DNA from: Streptomyces sp. Q6
Lineage (GTDB): Bacteria > Actinomycetota > Actinomycetes > Streptomycetales > Streptomycetaceae
Assembly (NCBI RefSeq): GCF_036967205.1
Contig: NZ_CP146022.1
Coordinates: 2,852,001-2,916,000, forward strand
Direction: 5' to 3'
DNA: 64,000 nucleotides
Position 1 is the first letter of the stretch, and each line of letters starts with the position of its first letter. The notes beneath the pieces are model-generated. The model worked only from the letters and a program-made list of their open reading frames with translations. It had not been told where the DNA came from and ran no database searches. Below, piece by piece: positions 36,668-44,543 of this stretch. The translations under genes were made by a program, and so were the position numbers.

Positions 36668-37822
36668 TCAAGCCCGGAGGAGGACCAGATCGTCCCTGTG
36701 TACGACTTCCCTCTCGTACGCGGGACCGAGGTCGCGGGCCAGTTCCCGGGTGGACCGGCCGATCAGCTGCGGGATCTCCTTCGCGTCGAAGTTGACCAGC
36801 CCGCGGGCGATCGCCCGGCCGCCGACGTCGCGCAGCTCGACGGGGTCCCCCGCGCTGAACTCACCCTCCACGGCGGCGATCCCCGCGGGCAGCAGTGACG
36901 TGCGCCGCTCGACCACGGCCCGTACGGCACCGTCGTCCAGGGTGATCGCGCCCTGCGGCGTCGAGGCGTGCTGCAACCACAGGAGGCGGTCGGCGCTGCG
37001 CCGGCCGGTGCGGTGGAAGTACGTGCCGGTGTCGCGGGCGGCGAGCGCGTCGGCGGCGTGGCTGGCGCTGGTGAGGACCACGGGGATACCGGCCGCCGCG
37101 GCGATGGACGCGGCCTCGACCTTGGTGACCATGCCGCCGGTGCCGACGCCCGCCTTCCCGGCGGAGCCGATCTTGACGTGCTCTATGTCGGCGGGGCCGC
37201 GCACCTCGGCGATGCGCGAGGTGCCGGGCTTGGCGGGATCGCCGTCGTAGAGCCCGTCGACGTCCGAGAGCAGGACGAGGAGGTCCGCGTGGACGAGGTG
37301 GGCGACGAGGGCGGCGAGCCGGTCGTTGTCGCCGAAGCGGATCTCGTCGGTGGCGACGGTGTCGTTCTCGTTGACGATCGGGAAGGCACCCATCGCGAGG
37401 AGCTGGTCGAGGGTGCGCGAGGCGTTGCGGTGGTGGGCGCGGCGCGCCATGTCGTCGCTGGTGAGCAGGACCTGGCCGACGCGGACGCCGTAGCGCGCGA
37501 AGGAGGCGGCGTAGCGGGCGACGAGGAGTCCCTGCCCGACGCTGGCCGCGGCCTGCTGGCGGGCGAGGTCCTTGGGGCGGCGGGTCAGTCCCAGTGGCGC
37601 GAGACCGGCCGCGATGGCGCCGGAGGAGACGAGGACGATCTCCTTCTCTCCCCCGCTCCGGTGCTTCGCCAGCACGTCCACGAGGGCGTCGACGCGGTCC
37701 GCGTCCAGTCCCCCCGCGGCCGTGGTGAGCGACGACGATCCGACCTTGACCACGATCCGGCGCGCGTCCGCGACGCCCTGCCTTGCCCCTGACATGGCTC
37801 GCAATTTACGTGACGTGGTCAT
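36668..37822 (-). CDS. proB: Glutamate 5-kinase
   Basis: 384 aa. First, feedback-regulated step of proline synthesis. The amino-acid-kinase domain shows RIVVKVGSSSLTT, IVLVSSGAIAAGLAPLG, FPIVNENDTVATDEIRFGDN and GTGGMVTKVEAASIAAAAGI; the C-terminal PUA domain covers about residues 285-380. ATG 37822 has GAGAG at about 8 nt; ATG 37795 (MSGARQGVADARR) is an equally family-like alternative. A CTCCCCCG octamer inside the gene is intact, useful as a control for the com-locus frameshifts. Confidence 0.95.
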   Translation of the reverse strand: MTTSRKLRAMSGARQGVADARRIVVKVGSSSLTTAAGGLDADRVDALVDVLAKHRSGGEKEIVLVSSGAIAAGLAPLGLTRRPKDLARQQAAASVGQGLLVARYAASFARYGVRVGQVLLTSDDMARRAHHRNASRTLDQLLAMGAFPIVNENDTVATDEIRFGDNDRLAALVAHLVHADLLVLLSDVDGLYDGDPAKPGTSRIAEVRGPADIEHVKIGSAGKAGVGTGGMVTKVEAASIAAAAGIPVVLTSASHAADALAARDTGTYFHRTGRRSADRLLWLQHASTPQGAITLDDGAVRAVVERRTSLLPAGIAAVEGEFSAGDPVELRDVGGRAIARGLVNFDAKEIPQLIGRSTRELARDLGPAYEREVVHRDDLVLLRA

Positions 37823-38046
37823 CCGGACGCTCTCGGGTTTCGAGGGGCGGACAGGACCGGGCCGGCCCGACGGGTATTTGGTCCCCTGCGTTCCGTACCC
37901 TTTGCCCCTTTATCTGGTGATTGATGTCACGGAGGATTGCTACGGGACCGCTGAAAGTCATACGGTCAGTGGTCAGCCTTTTCACCGAGGCGGATCAACC
38001 CCCACTGGTCCCCCCACCCTTCGACCCCCTGCCAGGAGCCCAGCCC

Positions 38047-40158
38047 GTGCCCTCCGCCGGACTTGCCTCGCGCCGCGTCGTGCAGCTCTCAGTGCTGTTC
38101 ACGATGTTCGCGCTCTATGTGGCCCAGCTCGTCAGCGCGCTCGTTCCGTACGTTCCCGTGTTTGTCGCCGCGAGTGCGGCCGGCCTCGCCCTCGACACGT
38201 ATCTCCAGTTCAAGCAGCCGGGCCTGCTGTCCCTCCTGGGCAAGATCCGCTTCGACGTGACCGTGCGGCAGCTGCTGCGCGACATGCTGATCCTGGTCGG
38301 CCTGCTGCGCATCGACGGCATCGACCCGCTCGGCGAGCAGGCGCCGCTGCTCATCGCGCTGCTCGCCGTCTATGTGCTGCACTTCGGCTGCCAGGCCGCC
38401 GCGGTCCTGGTGCGCCGCACCCGGACCCTGCCGATCGTCACCCGCAACATCGACGCCTCGGCGCTGCGCCTGTCCGCCGCGCCGCCGCGCATCCTGGCCC
38501 GCCGCGCCAGCCACCGCATGCTGGCCTTCTCGATCCCCTCCACGGCGGGGCTGCTCCTCACGGCCGCCACCACCGACGCGTTCTGGGGCGGCATCGGCAT
38601 CGGCCTGTCGATCGCGCTGTTCGGCGGCGGCATGCTCTACCTGGCCACCTGGCTGCTGCCCAGGAAGCGGGCGCTGAGCGAGCAGAAGGTCATGGAGTGG
38701 CTGGACCAGTGGCTGGCCGCCTACCAGCCGACCGTGGCCATGTACTTCTCCGGCGGCACGACCTCCGCGTACCAGGCGAACATGTGGCTCTCCACGCTCG
38801 CCGACGTCGACGGCAAGCCGCTCATCGTGCTGCGTGAGCGCTTCATGGTGAACAAGATCGACGCGACCGACGTGCCGATCATCTGCTTCCCCAAGGTCGC
38901 CACGATGTTCTCCCTGGAGAACTCGACGCTGAAGATGATGCTGCACCCGGCGAACGCCGCGAAGACCTCGCAGGTGCTGCGCATCCCCACGATCAAGCAC
39001 GCCTTCATCAACCACGGCGAGTCCGACAAGCTCAGCTCCTGCAACCCGTACGCGAAGGCGTACGACGAGGTGTGGGTGGCGGGCGCCGCGGCCCGCGACC
39101 GCTACCAGCTGGCCGACGTCGGCGTCGAGGACAAGGACGTCGTGGAGGTGGGCCGCCCGCAGCTCTCCCCCATCACCGTCGGCACCGGTCCGGCGAAGGG
39201 CGCGTACACCACCGTCCTCTACGCCCCCACCTGGGAGGGCTGGGACGGCAACCCGGGCAACACGTCCGTGATCCTGGCCGGCGAGAACATCGTGCGGCAC
39301 CTGCTCGCCGACGAGAAGGTGCGGCTGATCTACAAGCCGCACCCGATGACCGGTTCGCAGGTCCCCGCCGCGGGCGAGGCCAACCAGCGCATCATGGCGA
39401 TGATCCGCGAGGCCAACACCCGCCGCTCGGGCGCCCGTCCGGGCCCCGAGGCCGCCGCCGAGCTGACCCGCGCCGCCGCGACCCTCGACCGGCTCACCTC
39501 CACCGCGTTCCGCACCAGTGCGGACGAGATGGAGAAGATGATGCTCCAGGGCGCGCCCGACGGTGACCGCGCCGCGGCCGTGGCCGAGGCGACCGCCGCG
39601 TGGGAGCGGGCGTACTGGGCGTCGTTCCCCGAGTGGGAGCACCTGATCGTCACCGAGGCCCGGCCGGCCATCTTCACCTGCTTCAACCAGGCCGACGTCC
39701 TGATCTCCGACGTCTCCTCGGTCGTCTCCGACTGGCTGAGCAGCGAGAAGCCGTACGCCGTCGCCAACACCTCGGGGCTGTCGGAGGCGGACTTCCGCAC
39801 CGGCTTCCCGACGGTGAGCGCCGCGACGATCCTGACGCCGAAGGCGAAGGGCGTACCTGCCCTTCTCGCGGCCGTTCGCGGCGAGACCGAGGACGCGTAC
39901 GCCGAAGCGCGTCTGGAGCTCAAGGAGCACCTCCTGGGCCCCTCCGACCCGCCTTCCATGGACCGCTTCAACGACGCCGTGCGCGCGCTGTGCGAGCGGG
40001 CCGACGAGCGCCGGGTGCGGATGGCCGAGCGCGGCGACGCGGAGATCCCCTCGCAGCGTGAGGACTCCATCGAGGAGCAGGTCGCCGAAGCCACGGCGGC
40101 GGAGGCGGCCGAAGGCGCCGAGGCGGCGTCCGACTCCGAGGACGCGGTCACGGCGTAA
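38047..40158 (+). CDS. CDP-glycerol glycerophosphotransferase-like (TagF/TarF-type) membrane enzyme
   Basis: 703 aa. The N-terminal third has about six hydrophobic helices (VQLSVLFTMFALYVAQLVSA, LLIALLAVYVLHFG, GIGIGLSIALFGGGMLYLA). The C-terminal GT-B-like domain matches the CDP-glycerol glycerophosphotransferase family (IKHAFINHGESDKLSS, VLYAPTWEGW, LIYKPHPMTGS, DVLISDVSSVVSDWL). It should build a poly-glycerol-phosphate or related teichoic polymer. The acidic Ala/Glu tail is low-complexity. GTG 38047 has AGGAG at 8-nt spacing; TTG 37921 and ATG 37924 are in frame but lack a site. Confidence 0.88.
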   Translation: MPSAGLASRRVVQLSVLFTMFALYVAQLVSALVPYVPVFVAASAAGLALDTYLQFKQPGLLSLLGKIRFDVTVRQLLRDMLILVGLLRIDGIDPLGEQAPLLIALLAVYVLHFGCQAAAVLVRRTRTLPIVTRNIDASALRLSAAPPRILARRASHRMLAFSIPSTAGLLLTAATTDAFWGGIGIGLSIALFGGGMLYLATWLLPRKRALSEQKVMEWLDQWLAAYQPTVAMYFSGGTTSAYQANMWLSTLADVDGKPLIVLRERFMVNKIDATDVPIICFPKVATMFSLENSTLKMMLHPANAAKTSQVLRIPTIKHAFINHGESDKLSSCNPYAKAYDEVWVAGAAARDRYQLADVGVEDKDVVEVGRPQLSPITVGTGPAKGAYTTVLYAPTWEGWDGNPGNTSVILAGENIVRHLLADEKVRLIYKPHPMTGSQVPAAGEANQRIMAMIREANTRRSGARPGPEAAAELTRAAATLDRLTSTAFRTSADEMEKMMLQGAPDGDRAAAVAEATAAWERAYWASFPEWEHLIVTEARPAIFTCFNQADVLISDVSSVVSDWLSSEKPYAVANTSGLSEADFRTGFPTVSAATILTPKAKGVPALLAAVRGETEDAYAEARLELKEHLLGPSDPPSMDRFNDAVRALCERADERRVRMAERGDAEIPSQREDSIEEQVAEATAAEAAEGAEAASDSEDAVTA

Positions 40159-40198
40159 CCGCCGGCGCGGGCACGGCAGCCGCGCCGCACCGACAGAA

Positions 40199-40232
40199 CG
40201 AGGGGCCCGGGAGAAGACTCCCGGGCCCCTCG
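40199..40232 (+). terminator. Terminator of the CDP-glycerol transferase-like gene
   Basis: Perfect 15-bp stem (40199-40213 with 40218-40232) with a 4-nt AAGA loop, 41 nt after the stop. Confidence 0.8.
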
Positions 40233-40252
40233 CGCCAGGTTCCCACACCACG

Positions 40253-40516
40253 TCCTCGCCGCCGGCCAAGCACACTCCGGTCGCCACGGCGAACGAGTTC
40301 ACCTGCGCCATGGACCCGGTGAACAACCGCCTGATCGTCCCCCGTCATCACCAAGGCGGGCTCGACGCCGACCTTCCGCGAGCCGGAGGGCCTGGCGATC
40401 CACAAGACGGTCGACGGCGGGGCCTGCCTCTTCCTGGGCTTCGCCTCGGGCCTCGCGGGCGACCGCCGCTCGAACCTCTTCTACAAGAACGTGCTGGTCC
40501 AGCCCCTGGAACGCGG
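40253..40516 (+). pseudogene. Remnant of a secreted beta-propeller-like protein ('teichoic acid biosynthesis protein C'-type)
   Basis: Two fragments in different frames. The first (40253-40340) encodes KHTPVATANEFTCAMDPVNN and RLIV. The second (40344-40513) encodes VITKAGSTPTFREPEGLAIH followed by CLFLGFASGLAGDRRSNLFY. They resemble, in order, the middle and C terminus of a secreted ~380-aa Streptomyces family recalled under the loose name teichoic acid biosynthesis protein C. About 100 residues between them and the whole N-terminal half are missing. It has no start or ribosome site and sits between two terminators. Identification is by memory of the family. Confidence 0.62.
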
Positions 40517-40546
40517 AAGGGCCGCACCCCGAGGGGTGCGGCCCTT
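40517..40546 (-). terminator. obg terminator
   Basis: 13-bp stem AAGGGCCGCACCC/GGGTGCGGCCCTT (40517-40529 with 40534-40546) around a CGAG loop, 28 nt after the obg stop. Confidence 0.8.
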
Positions 40547-40573
40547 GCCTCGACCACGTCGCCGGCAGCGAAC

Positions 40574-42022
40574 CTAGAACGGCTTGAAGTCGTCGAACTC
40601 CTGCTGCGCCTCGTCGCGCGCGGCCTGCCGGTCGCGCCGGCGCTGCTCGGCCGGACGCGGGGCCTCCATCCGGTGGTCCTCGCCACGGCGGCCCAGCATC
40701 TCGGCGCCCGCCATCATGGTGGGCTCCCAGTCGAAGACGACCGCGTTCTCCTCGGGGCCGATGGCGACGCCGTCGCCACTGCGGGCACCGGCCTTCATCA
40801 GCTCCTCCTCGACGCCGAGGCGGTTGAGGCGGTCCGCGAGGTAACCCACGGCCTCGTCGTTGCTGAAGTCGGTCTGGCGCACCCAGCGCTCCGGCTTCTC
40901 GCCGCGCACCCGGAACACCGGCTCGCCCTCGAGCTCCTCGCGCTTGACGGTGAAGCCCGCGTCGTCCACGGCCTTCGGACGGATGACGACGCGGGTCGAC
41001 TCCTCCTTGGGCTTCGCGGCACGGTGCGCGCCCACCAGCTCGGCGAGCGCGAACGAGAGCTCCTTGAGGCCCTTGTGGGCGATGGCCGACACCTCGAAGA
41101 CGCGGTAGCCGCGCGCCTCCAGGTCGGGCCTGACCATCTCGGCGAGCTCCTGGCCGTCGGGCACGTCGATCTTGTTGAGGACGATGAGCCGCGGCCGGTT
41201 CTCCAGGCCCGCGCCGTACTCCCGCAGCTCCGCCTCGATGACGTCGAGGTCGGAGACGGGGTCGCGGTCGGACTCCAGGGTCGCCGTGTCGAGGACGTGC
41301 ACGAGGACCGAGCAGCGCTCGACGTGGCGCAGGAACTCCAGGCCGAGACCCTTGCCCTGGCTGGCGCCGGGGATCAGACCGGGCACGTCGGCGATCGTGT
41401 ACACGGTGTCGCCGGCGGTGACCACGCCCAGGTTCGGGACGAGGGTCGTGAACGGGTAGTCGGCGATCTTCGGCTTGGCCGCCGAGAGCACCGAGATCAG
41501 CGAGGACTTGCCCGCGCTCGGGTAGCCGACGAGCGCCACGTCCGCGACGGTCTTCAGCTCCAGGACGACGTCACGCATGTCGCCCTGGACACCGAGCAGC
41601 GCGAAGCCGGGCGCCTTGCGGCGGGCCGAGGCCAGCGCCGCGTTGCCGAGGCCGCCGCGGCCGCCCTGGGCGGCGACGAAGGTGGTGCCCTGGCCGACCA
41701 GGTCGGCCAGCACGTTGCCCTGCTTGTCGAGGACGACCGTGCCGTCCGGCACGGGCAGGACCAGGTCCTGGCCGTCCTTGCCGGAGCGGTGGTCACCGGC
41801 GCCGGGGGCGCCGTTGGTGGCCTTGCGGTGCGGGGAGTGGTGGTAGTCGAGGAGCGTCGTGACGTCCTGGTCGACGACCAGGATCACATCGCCGCCACGG
41901 CCGCCGTTGCCGCCGTCCGGGCCGCCGAGCGGCTTGAACTTCTCACGGTGGACGGAGGCACAGCCGTGGCCCCCGCTACCCGCGGCGACATGCAGCTCGA
42001 CGCGGTCCACGAAGGTGGTCAT
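40574..42022 (-). CDS. obgE: GTPase Obg/CgtA
   Basis: 482 aa. A ribosome-assembly GTPase; in Streptomyces Obg also affects the onset of differentiation (family knowledge). The Gly-rich OBG fold is residues 1-158. The G domain has [20 protein letters not shown] (G1), [16 protein letters not shown] (G3) and NKID (G4). The C-terminal OCT domain is at about 345-425 and the charged tail ends [17 protein letters not shown] precedes the ATG. Downstream of rplU and rpmA, the usual order. Confidence 0.97.
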   Translation of the reverse strand: MTTFVDRVELHVAAGSGGHGCASVHREKFKPLGGPDGGNGGRGGDVILVVDQDVTTLLDYHHSPHRKATNGAPGAGDHRSGKDGQDLVLPVPDGTVVLDKQGNVLADLVGQGTTFVAAQGGRGGLGNAALASARRKAPGFALLGVQGDMRDVVLELKTVADVALVGYPSAGKSSLISVLSAAKPKIADYPFTTLVPNLGVVTAGDTVYTIADVPGLIPGASQGKGLGLEFLRHVERCSVLVHVLDTATLESDRDPVSDLDVIEAELREYGAGLENRPRLIVLNKIDVPDGQELAEMVRPDLEARGYRVFEVSAIAHKGLKELSFALAELVGAHRAAKPKEESTRVVIRPKAVDDAGFTVKREELEGEPVFRVRGEKPERWVRQTDFSNDEAVGYLADRLNRLGVEEELMKAGARSGDGVAIGPEENAVVFDWEPTMMAGAEMLGRRGEDHRMEAPRPAEQRRRDRQAARDEAQQEFDDFKPF

Positions 42023-42098
42023 TGGTCAGTGCCTCCTGGGGGGTCCCCCCGGCCGAAGGTGGGGGGCGTACGGGAATGTCTACAGCTCAACACGCGAA

Positions 42099-42137
42099 AG
42101 GCGGACCCGCTTCCCGAAAGGGAAGTGAGGTCCGCCT
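42099..42137 (-). terminator. Hairpin between rpmA and obg
   Basis: A 17-bp stem with one bulged A, capped by a GAAA tetraloop (outer 42099-42107 with 42129-42137). It lies 35 nt beyond rpmA and should uncouple obg from the ribosomal-protein transcript at least partly. Confidence 0.75.
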
Positions 42138-42171
42138 CGCGAAAATCCGGGTCGAAGCGCCGTCAGGCGAT

Positions 42172-42426
42172 TCAGGCGACCGGGACGATGTTCACGACCT
42201 TGCGGCCGCGGTGGGTACCGAACTCCACCGCGCCGGCGTCGAGCGCGAACAGGGTGTCGTCCTTGCCACGGCCGACGCCGTTGCCCGGGTGGAAGTGGGT
42301 GCCGCGCTGGCGGACCAGGATCTCACCGGCGTTCACGGTCTGACCGCCGAAGCGCTTCACACCGAGCCGCTGAGCATTGGAATCGCGCCCGTTCCGAGTG
42401 GACGATGCGCCCTTCTTGTGTGCCAT
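42172..42426 (-). CDS. rpmA: 50S ribosomal protein L27
   Basis: 84 aa, [20 protein letters not shown] then [20 protein letters not shown] and [20 protein letters not shown]. The N terminus reaches the peptidyl-transferase centre. It begins AHKKG directly, with no cleavable N-terminal extension. 16 nt after rplU. Confidence 0.98.
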   Translation of the reverse strand: MAHKKGASSTRNGRDSNAQRLGVKRFGGQTVNAGEILVRQRGTHFHPGNGVGRGKDDTLFALDAGAVEFGTHRGRKVVNIVPVA

Positions 42427-42442
42427 GTCTCAGTCCCTACCC

Positions 42443-42763
42443 TTACTTCGCAGCCGCGGGGATCTCAGTGACCTTGATCGCCGTGTACTGCTGGCGGTGG
42501 CCCTGACGACGGCGGTAGCCGGTCTTGTTCTTGTAGCGAAGGATGTCGATCTTCGCACCCTTGTGGTGGTCCACGATCTCGGCCTGAACCTTGATCCCGG
42601 CCAGCACCCACGGGTCGCTGGTCACGGCGTCGCCGTCGACAACGAGCAGCGTAGAGAGCTCTACGGTGTCGCCAACCTTGCCGGTGGAAATCTTGTCAAC
42701 CTCAACGATGTCGCCGACAGCAACCTTGTGCTGGCGACCACCGCTGCGCACGATGGCGTACAC
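42443..42763 (-). CDS. rplU: 50S ribosomal protein L21
   Basis: 106 aa, [57 protein letters not shown] 42763 follows AGAGAG; the frame is open 30 codons further but not L21-like. First gene of rplU-rpmA. The ~190 nt upstream should hold its promoter and leader; no structure there was convincing. Confidence 0.97.
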   Translation of the reverse strand: MYAIVRSGGRQHKVAVGDIVEVDKISTGKVGDTVELSTLLVVDGDAVTSDPWVLAGIKVQAEIVDHHKGAKIDILRYKNKTGYRRRQGHRQQYTAIKVTEIPAAAK

Positions 42764-42957
42764 GCGGATCTCTCTTTCGCTCGGAACGGAACCCCCGCAG
42801 TCCAGCCGCACGAGGCGGCCTCTCACGCATCCACGGGGAGACCCGGGTTGCACGAGGAAGAAGGTTTACGGGAGTGAAGCGCGTCTATGGACACGCCGAC
42901 GGTCAAGGTTACGGGTCACCCATCAGAAGGGTCAAACCGGCCCCCTGACCGCGGGGC

Positions 42958-44286
42958 TCAGGTGGTCTTCCCCTCACCGTCCTGCGGCAGGGTCTTGACT
43001 CCCTTGCACAGGTTCGTGTTGTCGGAGGCACCCGGGTAGGCGACGTTCCAGACACTGTTGAAGTGTCCCACGTACGTGTTGTGCACGGAGTCGTCGTCGA
43101 TCTTGACGTACGCCTCGTCGTTCTCGCGCAGCGCCGGGTTCGAGGCGTTCTGCGAGCCCGTGAACGTGATCTTGTTGCGGGCGCCGTCGTACATGCCGTC
43201 GATCGCCACGTACTTGGTGTGGATGATGAACGGCGTCCCGAGCTTCACCCCCGGGTTCAGCGGGTCGCGGTCGTCGTTGTAGCAGCGCGCCGGCGGGGCG
43301 CCCGTGGAGTGCATCGACGCCCACGTGCCGCTGTCGGCCGTCGCGTACTCGATCTGGACCGTGCAGCCGGCCTTCTTCAGCGAGACGAGCTTGTCCGCGA
43401 TGGCCTGCCGGGTGATCTGGAAGATCGCGGCGCGCACGACGGTCCGCTTCGTGGTGCCGGTCGCCGCGTCCTTGTACGTGCACGACACGTTGTTGAGGAC
43501 CGAGTACAGCGTGTCCGAGGCGTTGGTGGTGCCGGCCCGCGGGAAGAAGTACGCCTTGTAGTGGCCGTTGCTGACGGTCCGGTAGTCCCAGTTCGCCCAG
43601 TCCTTGTCGACCATGTCGGCGAAGTAGTCGGAGTACGCGCCGTACAGGACCTTGTTGTTGGGCAGCTGGAGCGCGTCGTTGAAGAACCGCGTGCTCGCCG
43701 ACGGCGTCGAGTTCGACGTCGTCTGCACGACGACGTTCGTGGCGCCCTCGACCGCCGAGAACAGCCAGAACTTGTTGTGCATGATCGACTTGCCGAACTT
43801 GGGGTCGCCCAGGCACGACTTGTCCTGCGGGCACAGCTGCACGAACGACGAGGCGGTGCGGCTGGTGCCGAGCGCCGCCACCAGCTGCGCGTACATCGTG
43901 TTGTCCGGGCGGTCGGTCTTGCTGGTGGAGTCGAGCAGGATCTGCACGTTCACACCGCGCGCCTTGGCGCGCACCAGCGCGTTGACGACCGACTGCTCCC
44001 ACACGTGGTAGACGGCGACCTTGATGTACGAACCGGGCAGCGCGGCGTCCGTCAGCTGGATCAGCCGGGTGCGTATCGCGTACTGCTCGTCGGTCGTACC
44101 CAGCGGGTTGTTGAAGATCGGCCCCTCGGTCCAGGTCGGCGTCTCGGCCGACGCGGTGGACGCCGAGACCCCCGCCTGCACACCGGCGGCCGAGAGCACG
44201 GTGGCTATCGCCACCGCCTGCCGTCCGCCCTTGGCCTGCTTCACGGCACGGTGCCGTCCCGTACCTCTGAGACGCACGTGCGCCAT
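42958..44286 (-). CDS. Secreted phospholipase D-like protein
   Basis: 442 aa. A Tat/Sec-like signal region spans residues 1-46 (basic RGTGRHRAVKQAKGGR, then VAIATVLSAAGVQAGVSAST, ASAE). Two PLD-type half-sites: HNKFWLFS (about 172) and HTKYVAID (about 353). The second is a full HxK(x)4D; the first has Ser in place of Asp. Five or more Cys suggest extracellular disulfides. ATG 44286 has GGGAGGGA upstream. Activity on phospholipid or nucleic acid cannot be told. Confidence 0.88.
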   Translation of the reverse strand: MAHVRLRGTGRHRAVKQAKGGRQAVAIATVLSAAGVQAGVSASTASAETPTWTEGPIFNNPLGTTDEQYAIRTRLIQLTDAALPGSYIKVAVYHVWEQSVVNALVRAKARGVNVQILLDSTSKTDRPDNTMYAQLVAALGTSRTASSFVQLCPQDKSCLGDPKFGKSIMHNKFWLFSAVEGATNVVVQTTSNSTPSASTRFFNDALQLPNNKVLYGAYSDYFADMVDKDWANWDYRTVSNGHYKAYFFPRAGTTNASDTLYSVLNNVSCTYKDAATGTTKRTVVRAAIFQITRQAIADKLVSLKKAGCTVQIEYATADSGTWASMHSTGAPPARCYNDDRDPLNPGVKLGTPFIIHTKYVAIDGMYDGARNKITFTGSQNASNPALRENDEAYVKIDDDSVHNTYVGHFNSVWNVAYPGASDNTNLCKGVKTLPQDGEGKTT

Positions 44287-44474
44287 GGCAATCCCTCCCC
44301 TGGCACGGACGTCCGTCTCCCCAACCGACGCCCCTGCATTCACTTCTACGACTGGATGAGTTTTACAGGTAGTTCACCGCGCTCCAAGAGGCGGGGGGTG
44401 AATCCGGTGTTCTTTGGTGCCTCTCCGATCGCTTACGCCACCGAAAACCACGGCAATGCCCGACTTGCGCGCAC

Positions 44475-44515
44475 AAAAAACGACGCCCCCGCACAACGTG
44501 CTGTGCGGGGGTGTC
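44475..44515 (-). terminator. Canonical intrinsic terminator of rne
   Basis: 14-bp stem (44482-44495 with 44502-44515, one G-U pair), 6-nt loop, followed in minus-strand sense by six U (A6 at 44475-44480). One of two hairpins seen here with a real U-tract. Confidence 0.9.
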
Positions 44516-44543
44516 GCTGTGCCCGGTCGCCCGGGCGGGTGCC

